From: Escherichia coli DSM 30083 = JCM 1649 = ATCC 11775
GTDB lineage: Bacteria > Pseudomonadota > Gammaproteobacteria > Enterobacterales > Enterobacteriaceae
Length of the DNA: 64,000 nucleotides
Direction of reading: 5' to 3'
Assembly (NCBI RefSeq): GCF_003697165.2
Contig: NZ_CP033092.2
Span: forward strand, 4,526,001-4,590,000
Both the position numbers and the translations under genes were made by a program. Shown here one piece after another: positions 33,357 to 42,542 of this stretch. Below the pieces are notes generated by a model that had not been told where the DNA came from, did not search any database, and was given only the letters and a program-made list of their open reading frames with translations. How positions within the stretch are numbered: position 1 is the stretch's first letter; every line of letters starts with the position of its first letter.

Positions 33357-33402
33357 GAGTAAAAATGACTCGCTACCCGCAGCAGGCGAGTCATTTTTAC
33401 TC
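33357..33402. promoter_or_regulatory. ZraR binding region: 17-bp inverted repeat
   Basis: GAGTAAAAATGACTCGC (33357-33373) is repeated as its exact complement at 33386-33402, with a 12-base spacer. It lies between two divergent sigma-54 promoters, where enhancer sites for ZraR are expected, and serves both directions. Confidence 0.85.
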
Positions 33403-33443
33403 GTTTATCATGCCAGATTACCCGTCATATCAGCGTTTCGCCG

Positions 33444-33460
33444 TTGGCACGGAAGATGCA
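33444..33460 (+). promoter_or_regulatory. sigma-54 promoter of zraP
   Basis: TTGGCACGGAAGATGCA has GG (33446-33447) and GC (33458-33459) 10 bases apart, as sigma-54 requires. The predicted start near 33471 leaves about 25 bases before the zraP ATG. Confidence 0.85.
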
Positions 33461-33495
33461 ATACCCGAAGTAAGACAACCACTGGAGGATTAACC

Positions 33496-33915
33496 ATGAA
33501 ACGGAACACGAAAATTGCCCTGGTAATGATGGCGCTTTCAGCAATGGCGATGGGATCGACATCTGCATTTGCTCACGGCGGACATGGTATGTGGCAGCAA
33601 AATGCCGCGCCTTTGACCAGCGAACAACAGACAGCGTGGCAGAAAATCCATAATGACTTTTACGCTCAAAGCAGCGCACTGCAACAGCAACTGGTGACAA
33701 AGCGTTATGAATACAATGCCCTGTTAGCCGCGAACCCACCGGATAGCAGCAAAATTAACGCGCTCGCCAAAGAGATGGAGAATTTGCGTCAGTCGTTAGA
33801 TGAGTTACGGGTGAAACGAGATATTGCGATGGCTGAAGCGGGTATTCCGCGCGGTACCGGAATGGGTTACGGCGGCTGCGGTGGTGGCGGTCATATGGGT
33901 ATGGGCCACTGGTAA
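33496..33915 (+). CDS. zraP: periplasmic zinc-binding protein ZraP
   Basis: The protein has 139 residues. A signal peptide (residues 1-26, cleavage after AFA) leads to HGGHGMW, a CpxP-like helical middle, and a C-terminal metal-binding tail GYGGCGGGGHMGMGHW. It binds zinc in the periplasm and represses ZraSR signalling. The ATG at 33496 follows GGAGG; the open frame runs in from 33355 but across the promoter. K-12 ZraP as I recall is two residues longer in the glycine-rich tail. It ends one base from the convergent yjaH. Confidence 0.96.
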   Translation: MKRNTKIALVMMALSAMAMGSTSAFAHGGHGMWQQNAAPLTSEQQTAWQKIHNDFYAQSSALQQQLVTKRYEYNALLAANPPDSSKINALAKEMENLRQSLDELRVKRDIAMAEAGIPRGTGMGYGGCGGGGHMGMGHW

Positions 33916-33916
33916 A

Positions 33917-34618
33917 TCAGAACGTTTTCTCGTTGGGTTGCCAGCGACAGAAATCAGAGTTTGCCACCAACAGTAATTGCGAACCTTCGGGCGCTTCCAG
34001 CCATGCCACGCTGACATCAACAGAAGAGCGGCTCTGGCGGCGCTCGATATGCGCTATCGCCTGCGAATCTAAATCAGGTTTAATGGTTTGCCCTTCGCAG
34101 GTGGTCACAGTCTGCTCCATCGCATGCCAGCGCCCCTGGCGCAGCACGACTCTCCCCTGACGTAAGGCATCGCTAATCTGGCGGATCTGATCAGCACGAT
34201 AACGGTATAAATCGATTTGGTCGTTAGAAAGCTGCTGCTTTTCCCCATCGGATTCGCGTTGCATAAAGCTCAGATCGCCGCGATCGTCAAAACGCGCGCG
34301 AATATTCACCGGGGGTTTGCTGTAAACATTGATATTGATGAGCGTGAGGTTATCGCCCTGCCAGCGATACTCTCGCGTCGTGGTATCGCCACTGCGCCAC
34401 GGGCTAAACACGGCAAGCAGATGCACATTATCGCCGCTGTCTTTTCGCCAGATGCGTACCGCGCCCTGGTCTTCAGCAAATCCACTGGCGGTAAAGGGAG
34501 GAAGTGAAGAGTTGTGACTACAAGCAGTGAGAAACAGAGCGCCAGCCAGCATCAATGATCGACGCCAGAAAGACAAAAGGGGTGAAACCACCCCTTCGTT
34601 AAAACTGTTCACTGCCAC
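33917..34618 (-). CDS. yjaH: lipoprotein of unknown function YjaH
   Basis: The protein has 233 residues. A lipoprotein signal ends in LFLTAC with the lipidated cysteine at residue 33, preceded by WRRSLMLAGA. The rest is a DUF1481-type domain without known activity. The start is a GTG at 34618 with a weak ribosome site, seven bases after the hupA stop. The hupA terminator hairpin (34577-34596) lies inside its first codons, so its expression must come by read-through, or its start lies further in (the ATG at codon 23 would still leave a short hydrophobic start). Confidence 0.9.
   Translation of the reverse strand: MAVNSFNEGVVSPLLSFWRRSLMLAGALFLTACSHNSSLPPFTASGFAEDQGAVRIWRKDSGDNVHLLAVFSPWRSGDTTTREYRWQGDNLTLININVYSKPPVNIRARFDDRGDLSFMQRESDGEKQQLSNDQIDLYRYRADQIRQISDALRQGRVVLRQGRWHAMEQTVTTCEGQTIKPDLDSQAIAHIERRQSRSSVDVSVAWLEAPEGSQLLLVANSDFCRWQPNEKTF
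34571..34596 (-). terminator. hupA terminator, inside the yjaH reading frame
   Basis: On the minus strand AAGGGGTG, loop GTTT, CACCCCTT is followed by TTGTCTTTC. It is 28 bases after the hupA stop and falls in codons about 8-16 of yjaH. Confidence 0.7.
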
Positions 34619-34624
34619 GCAATC

Positions 34625-34897
34625 TTACTTAACTGCGTCTTTCAGTGCCTTGCCAGAAACAAATGCCGGTACGTTAGCTGCGGCAATTTTGATTTCTTTA
34701 CCGGTCTGCGGGTTGCGGCCAGTACGCTCAGCGCGGTGGTTCACTTTGAAGGTACCGAAACCAACCAGTTGTACAGCATCGCCTTCTTTCAGAGACTCAG
34801 TAATTGCAGCCAGAGTGGACTCCAGAGCAGCTTTAGCCTGGGTTTTGGACAGTTCTGCTTTCTCTGCAATTACATCAATCAGTTGAGTCTTGTTCAT
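34625..34897 (-). CDS. hupA: DNA-binding protein HU-alpha
   Basis: The protein has 90 residues ([18 protein letters not shown]..), the exact HU length. The HU signature [21 protein letters not shown] covers about residues 46-66 (given here in part: GFGTFKV, RNPQTG). It bends and compacts nucleoid DNA as HU-alpha/beta dimers. AAGGATAA precedes the ATG. It lies between yjaG and yjaH on the same strand. Confidence 0.98.
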
Positions 34898-34996
34898 AAG
34901 TTATCCTTACAATGTGTTTATCGCTTGCTAAGCATCGAGTGCGACGGAAATGCCAGAATAGCACTCTCCTGCATACACGCACCGATAGCCACTTTT

Positions 34997-35033
34997 TTTC
35001 GCCCCCCAAATGTAGACCAGACGGGGGGCGAAA
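34997..35033. other. GC-rich hairpin between yjaG and hupA
   Basis: TTTCGCCCCCC (34997-35007) pairs perfectly with GGGGGGCGAAA (35023-35033) around a 15-base loop. Neither strand has a T-run after the stem, so it is not a standard intrinsic terminator. It sits 51 bases after the yjaG stop. Confidence 0.6.
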
Positions 35034-35083
35034 GGGAAGACTCCAGGTACGACAAATCAGGCGTTAAATCACGTTTTCTGGTC

Positions 35084-35674
35084 TTATTGCTGAAAAATTA
35101 TACCAATATTGCTCTCACCCGCCTCACGCAGGTCTGCCCTAAGGCCTTTTATCAGCTCGATATCGCGTTCTTCGCACTCAGCTAAAAGTCGGAATATTTC
35201 CCACTGAATGTCCCATTCTTGCTCTACAGCTGGGTTTTCTTTGAGCTCTTCATCGCTCATTTCGCGACCAGCCTGAGTCATTTCCAGCATCGCCACGGTC
35301 GTGATGGAAGTCTTACTCACTTCCACCGCGTGTTCGAGCGTTTCGCCACTTAAACGCGAATGGACCAGTTCACTTAACGCCACGCAAGCATCGATTGCCG
35401 GATAAACGCCGTACAGATCGAAATCGTCGGCTGAAGGAATCGCTTCTTCAAATTTCTCCAGTTGGCTGTCGAAATTTACTTTTGCGTCTTTGACGGTCAG
35501 CGTTTCCCAAATGAGATCGAGAATGCGGCGGTAAATCTGCCCATCGCCGAAGCCGGTTTGCTGACAGAATACGGCGTAATTGGGGTACATACGTTCGCAT
35601 AAGCAGGCCATAAAAGTGACGTGCTGCCAGCTTTCCAGGCGCTCCAGACGCAGATGAATTGGGTTTTGTAACAT
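35084..35674 (-). CDS. yjaG: DUF416 protein YjaG
   Basis: A soluble, acidic, all-helical-looking protein of 196 residues, the K-12 length (MLQNPIHLRLERLESWQHVTF..). It belongs to the DUF416 family, without established function. I see no catalytic motif. It is downstream of nfi with a 42-base gap, on the same strand as hemE and nudC. Confidence 0.93.
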   Translation of the reverse strand: MLQNPIHLRLERLESWQHVTFMACLCERMYPNYAVFCQQTGFGDGQIYRRILDLIWETLTVKDAKVNFDSQLEKFEEAIPSADDFDLYGVYPAIDACVALSELVHSRLSGETLEHAVEVSKTSITTVAMLEMTQAGREMSDEELKENPAVEQEWDIQWEIFRLLAECEERDIELIKGLRADLREAGESNIGIIFQQ

Positions 35675-35716
35675 GTTGAGTTCTCAAATACGGAAATTAT
35701 CCGCAGTTTACCTGAA

Positions 35717-36388
35717 TTAGGGCTGATTTGCTGTATAGCGCACGAACGCCGGACGTTCCGAGGCCACTGCGTCCGCCCAGCGCGTTGGCTCCGGCAGACG
35801 ATAGCCTTTCATGCAGCGTTGTACCCACGCCAGCGCGCTGTCCACGCTGACCCGATGGCCGGTAGCGATAAACAACGGGTTACAGCGCGCTTTGCTGCGC
35901 CAGACCCAGGCCAGCTGCTCGCCTTTATCCATCAGCGGGGCCAGCGCGCCCGGTTCGCTGGAGAGCGGTTCGAATTTACCGCAGAGCCGTTTTTTCGCTA
36001 CGCCAATGGTCGGCACATCCACCAGCAAACCAAAATGGCTGGCGACGCCAAGACGGCGAGGATGCGAGATCCCATGACCATCGACAAACACTAAATCCGG
36101 CTTTTGTGACAGCATCTCCCACGCTGCCAGCAGCGCAGGATATTCACGAAAGGAGAGAAAACCAGGAATGTAAGGCATGGTGGTGGCGATGCGGGCCACT
36201 TTATACTCCACCAGCTCAAGCGAGGGGTATTTCAGCAGCACCATCGCCGCTCGCGTCACTTCGCCGCCCTGCTCAAATCCGACATCGGCTCCGGCGATCA
36301 GATCCGGCGGATCTTTATCGAGTCGATCCTCGCGGATCACAGAAGAAGCCAGTTCAATTTGTTGAGCGCGTAATGACGCGAGATCCAT
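35717..36388 (-). CDS. nfi: endonuclease V (deoxyinosine 3' endonuclease)
   Basis: A DNA-repair nuclease of 223 residues that nicks next to deoxyinosine. The metal-binding residues Asp35 (GADVGFE), Glu82 (FREYP) and Asp103 (FVDGHG) correspond to the Thermotoga D43, E89 and D110; [11 protein letters not shown] is the family signature. The ATG at 36388 follows AAGGAGCG, nine bases after hemE. Confidence 0.96.
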
Positions 36389-36397
36389 AATCGCTCC

Positions 36398-37462
36398 TTA
36401 GCGGTGATACTGTTCAGACAAGCGATGCACTGCCTCCACAAACACGCCTGCATGTTCTGGCGGCACATCCTGATGAATGCCGTGACCAAGGTTAAAGACA
36501 TGGCCTTCGCCGTGACCGAAACCGGCAAGTATAGACGCCACTTCTTCTTCAATGCGGGCAGGCGGCGCGTACAGCATCGACGGGTCCATATTACCCTGCA
36601 GCGCGACTTTATTGCCCACGCGACGGCGCGCATCGGCGATGTCCGTTGTCCAGTCGAGGCCCAGCGCATCGCAACCGGTTTCTGCCATCGCTTCCAGCCA
36701 CTGTCCGCCACCTTTGGTAAACAGCGTGACTGGCACGCGGCGACCGTCGTTTTCACGCAGTAAACCATCAACAATTTTATGCATGTAATAAAGCGAGAAC
36801 TGTTGATAATCGCGCCCGGTAAGCACGCCGCCCCAGGTGTCGAAAATCATGACTGCCTGAGCACCGGCTTTAATCTGCGCATTCAGATACAACGTGACGC
36901 TTTTCGCCAGTTTATCGAGCAGCGCGTGCAGCGCCTGCGGATCGGCATACATCATCTTTTTGATCACGGTGAAGGCTTTGCTGCTACCGCCTTCAACCAT
37001 GTAAGTCGCCAGCGTCCACGGGCTGCCGGAAAAACCAATCAGCGGCACTTCGCCTTTCAGTTCGCGACGAATGGTACGCACCGCGTTCATCACGTAACCC
37101 AGCTCATCTTCCGGGTCCGGAATTGGCAGTTTATCGACATCGGCTTTGCAGGTGACTGGCGAGGTAAAACGCGGACCTTCTCCGGCTTCAAAATAGAGCC
37201 CTAAACCCATCGCGTCTGGCACGGTGAGGATATCGGAAAAGAGGATCGCCGCATCCAGCGGATAGCGACGCAGCGGTTGCAAAGTCACTTCGCACGCCAG
37301 CTCGGCATTTTTGCACAGCGACATAAAATCGCCCGCCTGGGCGCGCGTGGCTTTATATTCCGGTAGATAGCGACCCGCCTGGCGCATCATCCATACTGGA
37401 GTGACATCAACGGGCTGGCGCAGCAGCGCCCGCAGATAACGATCGTTTTTAAGTTCGGTCAT
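36398..37462 (-). CDS. hemE: uroporphyrinogen decarboxylase HemE
   Basis: The protein has 354 residues, the E. coli length. It decarboxylates uroporphyrinogen III to coproporphyrinogen III in heme synthesis. Signatures: PVWMMRQAGRYLPEY near residues 21-35, the catalytic aspartate in ILFSDILTVP (about 50-59), and the central GFSGSPWTLATYM. It lies 39 bases after nudC in the nudC-hemE-nfi-yjaG row. Confidence 0.97.
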   Translation of the reverse strand: MTELKNDRYLRALLRQPVDVTPVWMMRQAGRYLPEYKATRAQAGDFMSLCKNAELACEVTLQPLRRYPLDAAILFSDILTVPDAMGLGLYFEAGEGPRFTSPVTCKADVDKLPIPDPEDELGYVMNAVRTIRRELKGEVPLIGFSGSPWTLATYMVEGGSSKAFTVIKKMMYADPQALHALLDKLAKSVTLYLNAQIKAGAQAVMIFDTWGGVLTGRDYQQFSLYYMHKIVDGLLRENDGRRVPVTLFTKGGGQWLEAMAETGCDALGLDWTTDIADARRRVGNKVALQGNMDPSMLYAPPARIEEEVASILAGFGHGEGHVFNLGHGIHQDVPPEHAGVFVEAVHRLSEQYHR

Positions 37463-37501
37463 TTTAGCTGTTCCTTAGTGCGTCAGGCGGTCAGTGTATC
37501 A

Positions 37502-38275
37502 TCACTCATACTCTGCCCGACACATCGCCACTGTATCTTCTATCAGACGGCGCGCTACGGTGCCGGGCGGCGGGAGTAACGGCAAATCGTCATAGCGATA
37601 CCAGTGCGCCTCAAGCAATTCTTTCGGGTCGATCACGATCTCGCCGCTGTCATATTCCGCCATAAACGCGGTCATTAACGACTGAGGAAACGGCCACGGT
37701 TGGGAGGTCACGTAACGCAAGTTTTTAACTTTAATTCCGCTCTCTTCCATCACTTCCCGCGCGACTGCCTGCTCGAGGGTTTCACCCACTTCGACGAATC
37801 CGGCAAGTACTGTATGGACACCGTTACGATGGCGGGTATGCTGGGCGAGGAGGATCGAATCATCGCGACGGATGGCAACAATAATGCAGGGGGCGATTTG
37901 CGGGTAGTAACGCTCACGGCAATGGCTGCACAGCATCGCCCATTCGGTTTTGCTTGGATACATTTCATGCCCGCAGTAACCACAGTATTTATGCGATCGG
38001 TAAAACTCCGCCAGTTGCACGCCACGTCCGGCCAGTTGAAACAGCCCAACATCGAGATCAATGACCTGACGTACCGACCCCATATCGTGACGCCGCTGCA
38101 GTTGTACTAACCAAACAGGTTCCCCCTGCCATTCGCCGATTTGTAGTGCGCGCTGACCCACAAGATCGAAATTTGCCGCTTCGCCATATGGCAATTCTCC
38201 CTTCGGCAACCATAATTTTTGTTCATGGCTGACGACCCACCAGCCGTGATCTAATTTTTCAATTATACGATCCAT
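37502..38275 (-). CDS. nudC: NADH pyrophosphatase / NAD-capped RNA decapping hydrolase NudC
   Basis: The protein has 257 residues. Zinc ligands are Cys98, Cys101, Cys116 and Cys119. The Nudix box runs about 159-181 ([20 protein letters not shown]), followed by SQPWPFPQS at 191-199, which marks NAD(H) specificity. It hydrolyses NADH and removes NAD caps from RNA. It is divergent from rsd across a 94-base gap. Confidence 0.97.
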
Positions 38276-38369
38276 AGCTCTTGCACTACCTTTGCATCAC
38301 TGGCATGTTTAACATGGTTTTTACATTTCTCACAGAGCAGTTTTTGAATACAAACTTGCGGAGTCAATC

Positions 38370-38846
38370 ATGCTTAACCAGCTCGATAACCTGACGGAGC
38401 GCGTCAGAGGAAGTAACAAACTGGTTGATCGCTGGCTACATGTACGTAAGCATCTGCTCGTGGCTTACTACAATCTGGTTGGCATTAAGCCTGGCAAAGA
38501 ATCGTACATGAGGCTAAACGAAAAAGCCCTTGATGATTTTTGTCAGAGCCTGGTCGATTACTTGTCTGCCGGACATTTCAGTATTTATGAGCGCATTCTT
38601 CATAAGCTGGAAGGCAATGGGCAACTCGCACGCGCCGCGAAGATTTGGCCACAACTCGAAGCCAATACTCAACAGATTATGGATGACTACGATTCCAGTC
38701 TGGAAACCGCCATCGATCATGATAATTACCTTGAGTTTCAACAGGTTTTATCTGACATCGGCGAGGCACTGGAAGCGCGCTTTGTGCTGGAAGATAAGCT
38801 GATTCTACTGGTGCTTGACGCCGCCCGCGTCAAATATCCTGCTTGA
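38370..38846 (+). CDS. rsd: anti-sigma-70 factor Rsd
   Basis: A helical protein of 158 residues (MLNQLDNLTERVRGSNK..), the E. coli length. It binds region 4 of sigma-70 in stationary phase and frees core RNA polymerase for other sigma factors; it also interacts with SpoT through HPr control in E. coli. GGAG precedes the ATG. A terminator follows at 38881-38896. Confidence 0.96.
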   Translation: MLNQLDNLTERVRGSNKLVDRWLHVRKHLLVAYYNLVGIKPGKESYMRLNEKALDDFCQSLVDYLSAGHFSIYERILHKLEGNGQLARAAKIWPQLEANTQQIMDDYDSSLETAIDHDNYLEFQQVLSDIGEALEARFVLEDKLILLVLDAARVKYPA

Positions 38847-38880
38847 GTTCTGCGCTGTTAACGCGTAATTTACATTCAAC

Positions 38881-38896
38881 GCCCCGTTTGTGGGGC
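38881..38896 (+). terminator. rsd terminator
   Basis: GCCCC, a 6-base loop and GGGGC are followed by TAATTTCTT, 34 bases after the rsd stop and just ahead of the thiC riboswitch. Confidence 0.7.
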
Positions 38897-38899
38897 TAA

Positions 38900-38990
38900 T
38901 TTCTTGTCGGAGTGCCTTAACTGGCTGAGACCGTTTATTCGGGATCCGCGGAACCTGATCAGGCTAATACCTGCGAAGGGAACAAGAGTT
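38900..38990 (+). promoter_or_regulatory. TPP riboswitch (thi box) upstream of thiC
   Basis: The conserved thiamin-pyrophosphate aptamer elements appear in order: GTCGGAGTGCC, CTGAGAC, then ACCTGATCAGGCTAATACC and TGCGAAGGGAACAAG. It lies 88 bases before the thiC ATG. In E. coli this switch lowers thiCEFSGH translation and expression when TPP binds. Confidence 0.95.
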
Positions 38991-39078
38991 AATCTGCTAT
39001 CGCATCGCCTTTGCGGCGATCGTCTCTTGCTTCATCCGTCGTCTGACAAGCCACGTCCTTAACTTTTTGGAACGAGCT

Positions 39079-40974
39079 ATGTCTGCAACAAAACTGACCC
39101 GCCGCGAACAACGCGCCCAGGCCCAACATTTTATCGACACCCTGGAAGGCTCCGCCTTTCCCAACTCAAAACGCATTTACATCACTGGCACACACCCCGG
39201 CGTACGCGTGCCGATGCGTGAGATTCAGCTTAGCCCGACGCTAATTGGCGGCAGCAAAGAACAGCCGCAGTACGAAGAAAACGAAGCGATTCCGGTCTAC
39301 GACACCTCCGGCCCGTATGGCGATCCGCAGATTGCCATTAACGTGCAGCAAGGGCTGGCAAAACTACGCCAGCCGTGGATCGATGCGCGCGGCGATACCG
39401 AAGAACTTACCGTGCGCAGTTCCGATTACACAAAAGCGCGGCTGGCAGATGATGGCCTCGACGAGCTGCGTTTTAGCGGCGTATTAACCCCAAAACGCGC
39501 CAAAGCAGGCCACCGCGTCACACAACTGCACTACGCCCGCAAGGGTATCATCACGCCAGAAATGGAATTCATCGCCATTCGCGAGAATATGGGTCGCGAG
39601 CGCATACGTAGCGAAGTTTTACGCCACCAGCATCCGGGAATGAGCTTTGGCGCACGTCTGCCGGAAAATATCACTGCGGAATTTGTCCGTGATGAAGTTG
39701 CTGCCGGACGTGCGATTATCCCGGCCAACATTAATCATCCGGAATCGGAGCCGATGATTATTGGCCGTAACTTCCTAGTAAAAGTTAACGCCAATATCGG
39801 CAACTCAGCGGTCACTTCTTCCATCGAAGAAGAAGTGGAAAAACTGGTATGGTCCACACGCTGGGGAGCGGATACCGTGATGGATCTTTCCACTGGTCGC
39901 TATATTCACGAAACCCGCGAGTGGATTTTGCGTAACAGCCCGGTGCCGATCGGTACAGTGCCGATCTACCAGGCACTGGAGAAGGTGAACGGGATCGCTG
40001 AAGATCTTACCTGGGAAGTCTTCCGCGACACCCTGCTGGAACAAGCCGAGCAAGGTGTGGATTACTTCACGATCCATGCGGGGGTGCTGCTGCGCTACGT
40101 GCCGATGACCGCGAAACGCCTGACCGGTATCGTCTCTCGCGGCGGTTCGATTATGGCGAAATGGTGCCTCTCCCATCATCAGGAAAATTTCCTCTATCAA
40201 CGCTTCCGCGAAATTTGTGAAATCTGTGCTGCTTATGACGTTTCGCTATCGCTGGGCGACGGCCTGCGCCCCGGTTCTATTCAGGACGCCAACGATGAAG
40301 CACAGTTTGCCGAGCTGCATACGCTGGGTGAACTGACTAAAATCGCCTGGGAATATGACGTACAGGTGATGATTGAAGGCCCAGGCCACGTGCCGATGCA
40401 GATGATTCGCCGCAATATGACCGAGGAGTTAGAGCACTGCCACGAAGCGCCGTTTTACACTCTGGGGCCGCTAACTACCGATATCGCGCCGGGCTATGAC
40501 CACTTCACGTCAGGGATTGGCGCGGCGATGATTGGCTGGTTTGGTTGTGCAATGCTCTGCTACGTAACGCCGAAAGAGCATCTGGGCCTGCCAAATAAAG
40601 AAGATGTTAAACAGGGGCTTATCACCTATAAGATTGCCGCTCACGCCGCCGACCTGGCGAAAGGGCATCCGGGCGCGCAAATTCGCGATAACGCCATGTC
40701 GAAAGCCCGCTTCGAATTTCGCTGGGAAGACCAGTTTAATCTGGCCCTCGACCCGTTTACTGCCCGCGCTTATCACGATGAAACCCTGCCGCAAGAGTCC
40801 GGTAAAGTCGCCCATTTTTGCTCCATGTGTGGACCGAAATTCTGCTCGATGAAAATCAGCCAGGAAGTGCGTGATTACGCCGCCGCGCAAACCATTGAAG
40901 TGGGAATGGCGGATATGTCGGAGAACTTCCGCGCCAGAGGCGGAGAAATCTACCTGCGTAAGGAGGAAGCGTGA
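39079..40974 (+). CDS. thiC: phosphomethylpyrimidine synthase ThiC
   Basis: A radical-SAM-type enzyme of 631 residues, the E. coli length. It turns aminoimidazole ribotide into the thiamine pyrimidine HMP-P. The C-terminal CSMCGPKFC near residues 561-569 carries the cluster cysteines; GVLLRYVPMTAKRLTGIVSRGG-type core sequence lies near 335-360. The ATG at 39079 is chosen over an in-frame TTG at 39067, in line with the known length. The stop overlaps the thiE start by one base. Confidence 0.97.
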   Translation: MSATKLTRREQRAQAQHFIDTLEGSAFPNSKRIYITGTHPGVRVPMREIQLSPTLIGGSKEQPQYEENEAIPVYDTSGPYGDPQIAINVQQGLAKLRQPWIDARGDTEELTVRSSDYTKARLADDGLDELRFSGVLTPKRAKAGHRVTQLHYARKGIITPEMEFIAIRENMGRERIRSEVLRHQHPGMSFGARLPENITAEFVRDEVAAGRAIIPANINHPESEPMIIGRNFLVKVNANIGNSAVTSSIEEEVEKLVWSTRWGADTVMDLSTGRYIHETREWILRNSPVPIGTVPIYQALEKVNGIAEDLTWEVFRDTLLEQAEQGVDYFTIHAGVLLRYVPMTAKRLTGIVSRGGSIMAKWCLSHHQENFLYQRFREICEICAAYDVSLSLGDGLRPGSIQDANDEAQFAELHTLGELTKIAWEYDVQVMIEGPGHVPMQMIRRNMTEELEHCHEAPFYTLGPLTTDIAPGYDHFTSGIGAAMIGWFGCAMLCYVTPKEHLGLPNKEDVKQGLITYKIAAHAADLAKGHPGAQIRDNAMSKARFEFRWEDQFNLALDPFTARAYHDETLPQESGKVAHFCSMCGPKFCSMKISQEVRDYAAAQTIEVGMADMSENFRARGGEIYLRKEEA

Positions 40975-41609
40975 TGTATCAGCCTGAGTTTCCTCCTGTA
41001 CCCTTTCGTTTAGGACTGTACCCGGTGGTTGACAGCGTACAGTGGATCGAACGTCTGTTGGATGCAGGCGTACGTACTCTCCAGCTACGCATCAAAGATC
41101 GGCGCGATGAAGAGGTAGAAGCCGATGTGGTGGCGGCAATTGCGCTGGGCCGCCGCTATAACGCGCGATTGTTTATCAACGATTACTGGCGGCTGGCGAT
41201 TAAGCATCAGGCGTATGGCGTCCATCTGGGGCAGGAAGATTTGCAAGCCACCGATCTCAGCGCCATCCGCGCGGCAGGCCTGCGGCTGGGCGTTTCGACC
41301 CATGACGATATGGAGATCGACGTCGCGCTGGCGGCACGTCCTTCTTATATCGCGCTGGGACATGTGTTTCCGACACAAACCAAACAGATGCCTTCTGCAC
41401 CGCAGGGACTGGAACAGCTGGCACGGCATGTTGAGCGCCTGGCGGATTATCCCACCGTGGCGATTGGCGGTATCAGTCTGGCGCGCGCGCCTGCGGTGAT
41501 AGCAACGGGTGTCGGCAGTATCGCCGTCGTCAGCGCCATTACTCAAGCCGCAGACTGGCGTTTGGCAACGGCACAGCTGCTGGAAATTGCAGGAGTTGGC
41601 GATGAATGA
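40974..41609 (+). CDS. thiE: thiamine-phosphate synthase ThiE
   Basis: A TIM-barrel protein of 211 residues that joins HMP-PP and the thiazole phosphate to thiamine phosphate. LQLRIKDR (near 36-43), RLFINDYW and the phosphate-binding AIGGISLARAP are family marks. The ATG at 40974 has AGGAGG at 40961-40966. It overlaps thiC by one base and thiF by eight bases. Confidence 0.97.
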   Translation: MYQPEFPPVPFRLGLYPVVDSVQWIERLLDAGVRTLQLRIKDRRDEEVEADVVAAIALGRRYNARLFINDYWRLAIKHQAYGVHLGQEDLQATDLSAIRAAGLRLGVSTHDDMEIDVALAARPSYIALGHVFPTQTKQMPSAPQGLEQLARHVERLADYPTVAIGGISLARAPAVIATGVGSIAVVSAITQAADWRLATAQLLEIAGVGDE

Positions 41610-42357
41610 CCGTGACTTTATGCGTTATAGCCGCCAAATCCTGCTCGACGATATCGCTCTGGACGGGCAGCAAAAACTGCTCGACAGCCAGGTGCTGATT
41701 ATTGGTCTTGGCGGGCTGGGTACACCTGCTGCGCTATACCTGGCGGGGGCTGGCGTCGGGACGCTGGTACTGGCAGATGACGACGATGTGCATTTAAGCA
41801 ATCTGCAACGACAAATCCTCTTTACCACTGAAGATATCGATCGCCCGAAATCACAGGTCAGCCAACAGCGACTGACACAGTTGAATCCCGACATTCAACT
41901 GATGGCATTACAACAACGATTAACGGGTGAGACGTTAAAAGATGCGGTTGCACAAGCCGATGTGGTGCTCGACTGTACTGACAATATGGCGACTCGCCAG
42001 GAGATTAATGCCACCTGCGTGGCACTCAACACGCCGCTTATCACCGCCAGCGCGGTCGGATTTGGCGGTCAGTTGATGGTACTGACGCCGCCCTGGGAGC
42101 AGGGATGTTACCGCTGCCTGTGGCCAGATAACCAGGAGCCAGAACGCAACTGCCGCACGGCGGGCGTGGTTGGCCCGGTGGTCGGGGTTATGGGCACTTT
42201 ACAGGCACTGGAAGCGATTAAGTTATTAAGTGGTATAGAGACGCCTGCGGGAGAACTCCGACTGTTCGACGGTAAGTCGAGCCAGTGGCGCAGCCTGGCT
42301 TTGCGCCGCGCCAGTGGTTGCCCGGTATGCGGAGGAAGCAATGCAGATCCTGTTTAA
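41602..42357 (+). CDS. thiF: ThiS adenylyltransferase ThiF
   Basis: An E1-like enzyme of 251 residues that adenylates the C-terminus of ThiS. GLGGLGTPAALYLAGAGVG (about 32-50) is the ATP-binding turn; zinc cysteines lie in CYRC (near 169-172) and CPVC near the C-terminus; the catalytic cysteine is in RNCRTAG near 184. The ATG at 41602 has AGGAG within thiE. It overlaps thiS by 17 bases. Confidence 0.97.
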   Translation: MNDRDFMRYSRQILLDDIALDGQQKLLDSQVLIIGLGGLGTPAALYLAGAGVGTLVLADDDDVHLSNLQRQILFTTEDIDRPKSQVSQQRLTQLNPDIQLMALQQRLTGETLKDAVAQADVVLDCTDNMATRQEINATCVALNTPLITASAVGFGGQLMVLTPPWEQGCYRCLWPDNQEPERNCRTAGVVGPVVGVMGTLQALEAIKLLSGIETPAGELRLFDGKSSQWRSLALRRASGCPVCGGSNADPV

Positions 42358-42541
42358 CGATCAACCGATGCAGTGCGCCGCCGGGCAAACGGTTCACGAA
42401 CTACTGGAGCAACTCGACCAACAACAAGCGGGCGCGGCACTGGCGATTAATCAGCAAATCGTCCCGCGTGAGCAGTGGGCGCAACATATCGTGCAGGATG
42501 GCGACCAGATCCTGCTTTTTCAGGTTATTGCAGGGGGTTGA
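42341..42541 (+). CDS. thiS: sulfur-carrier protein ThiS
   Basis: A small ubiquitin-like protein of 66 residues (MQILFNDQPMQ..), ending in the required Gly-Gly that becomes thiocarboxylated. It supplies sulfur to ThiG. GGAGGA precedes the ATG inside the end of thiF. The thiG start follows after one base. Confidence 0.97.
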   Translation: MQILFNDQPMQCAAGQTVHELLEQLDQQQAGAALAINQQIVPREQWAQHIVQDGDQILLFQVIAGG

Positions 42542-42542
42542 G

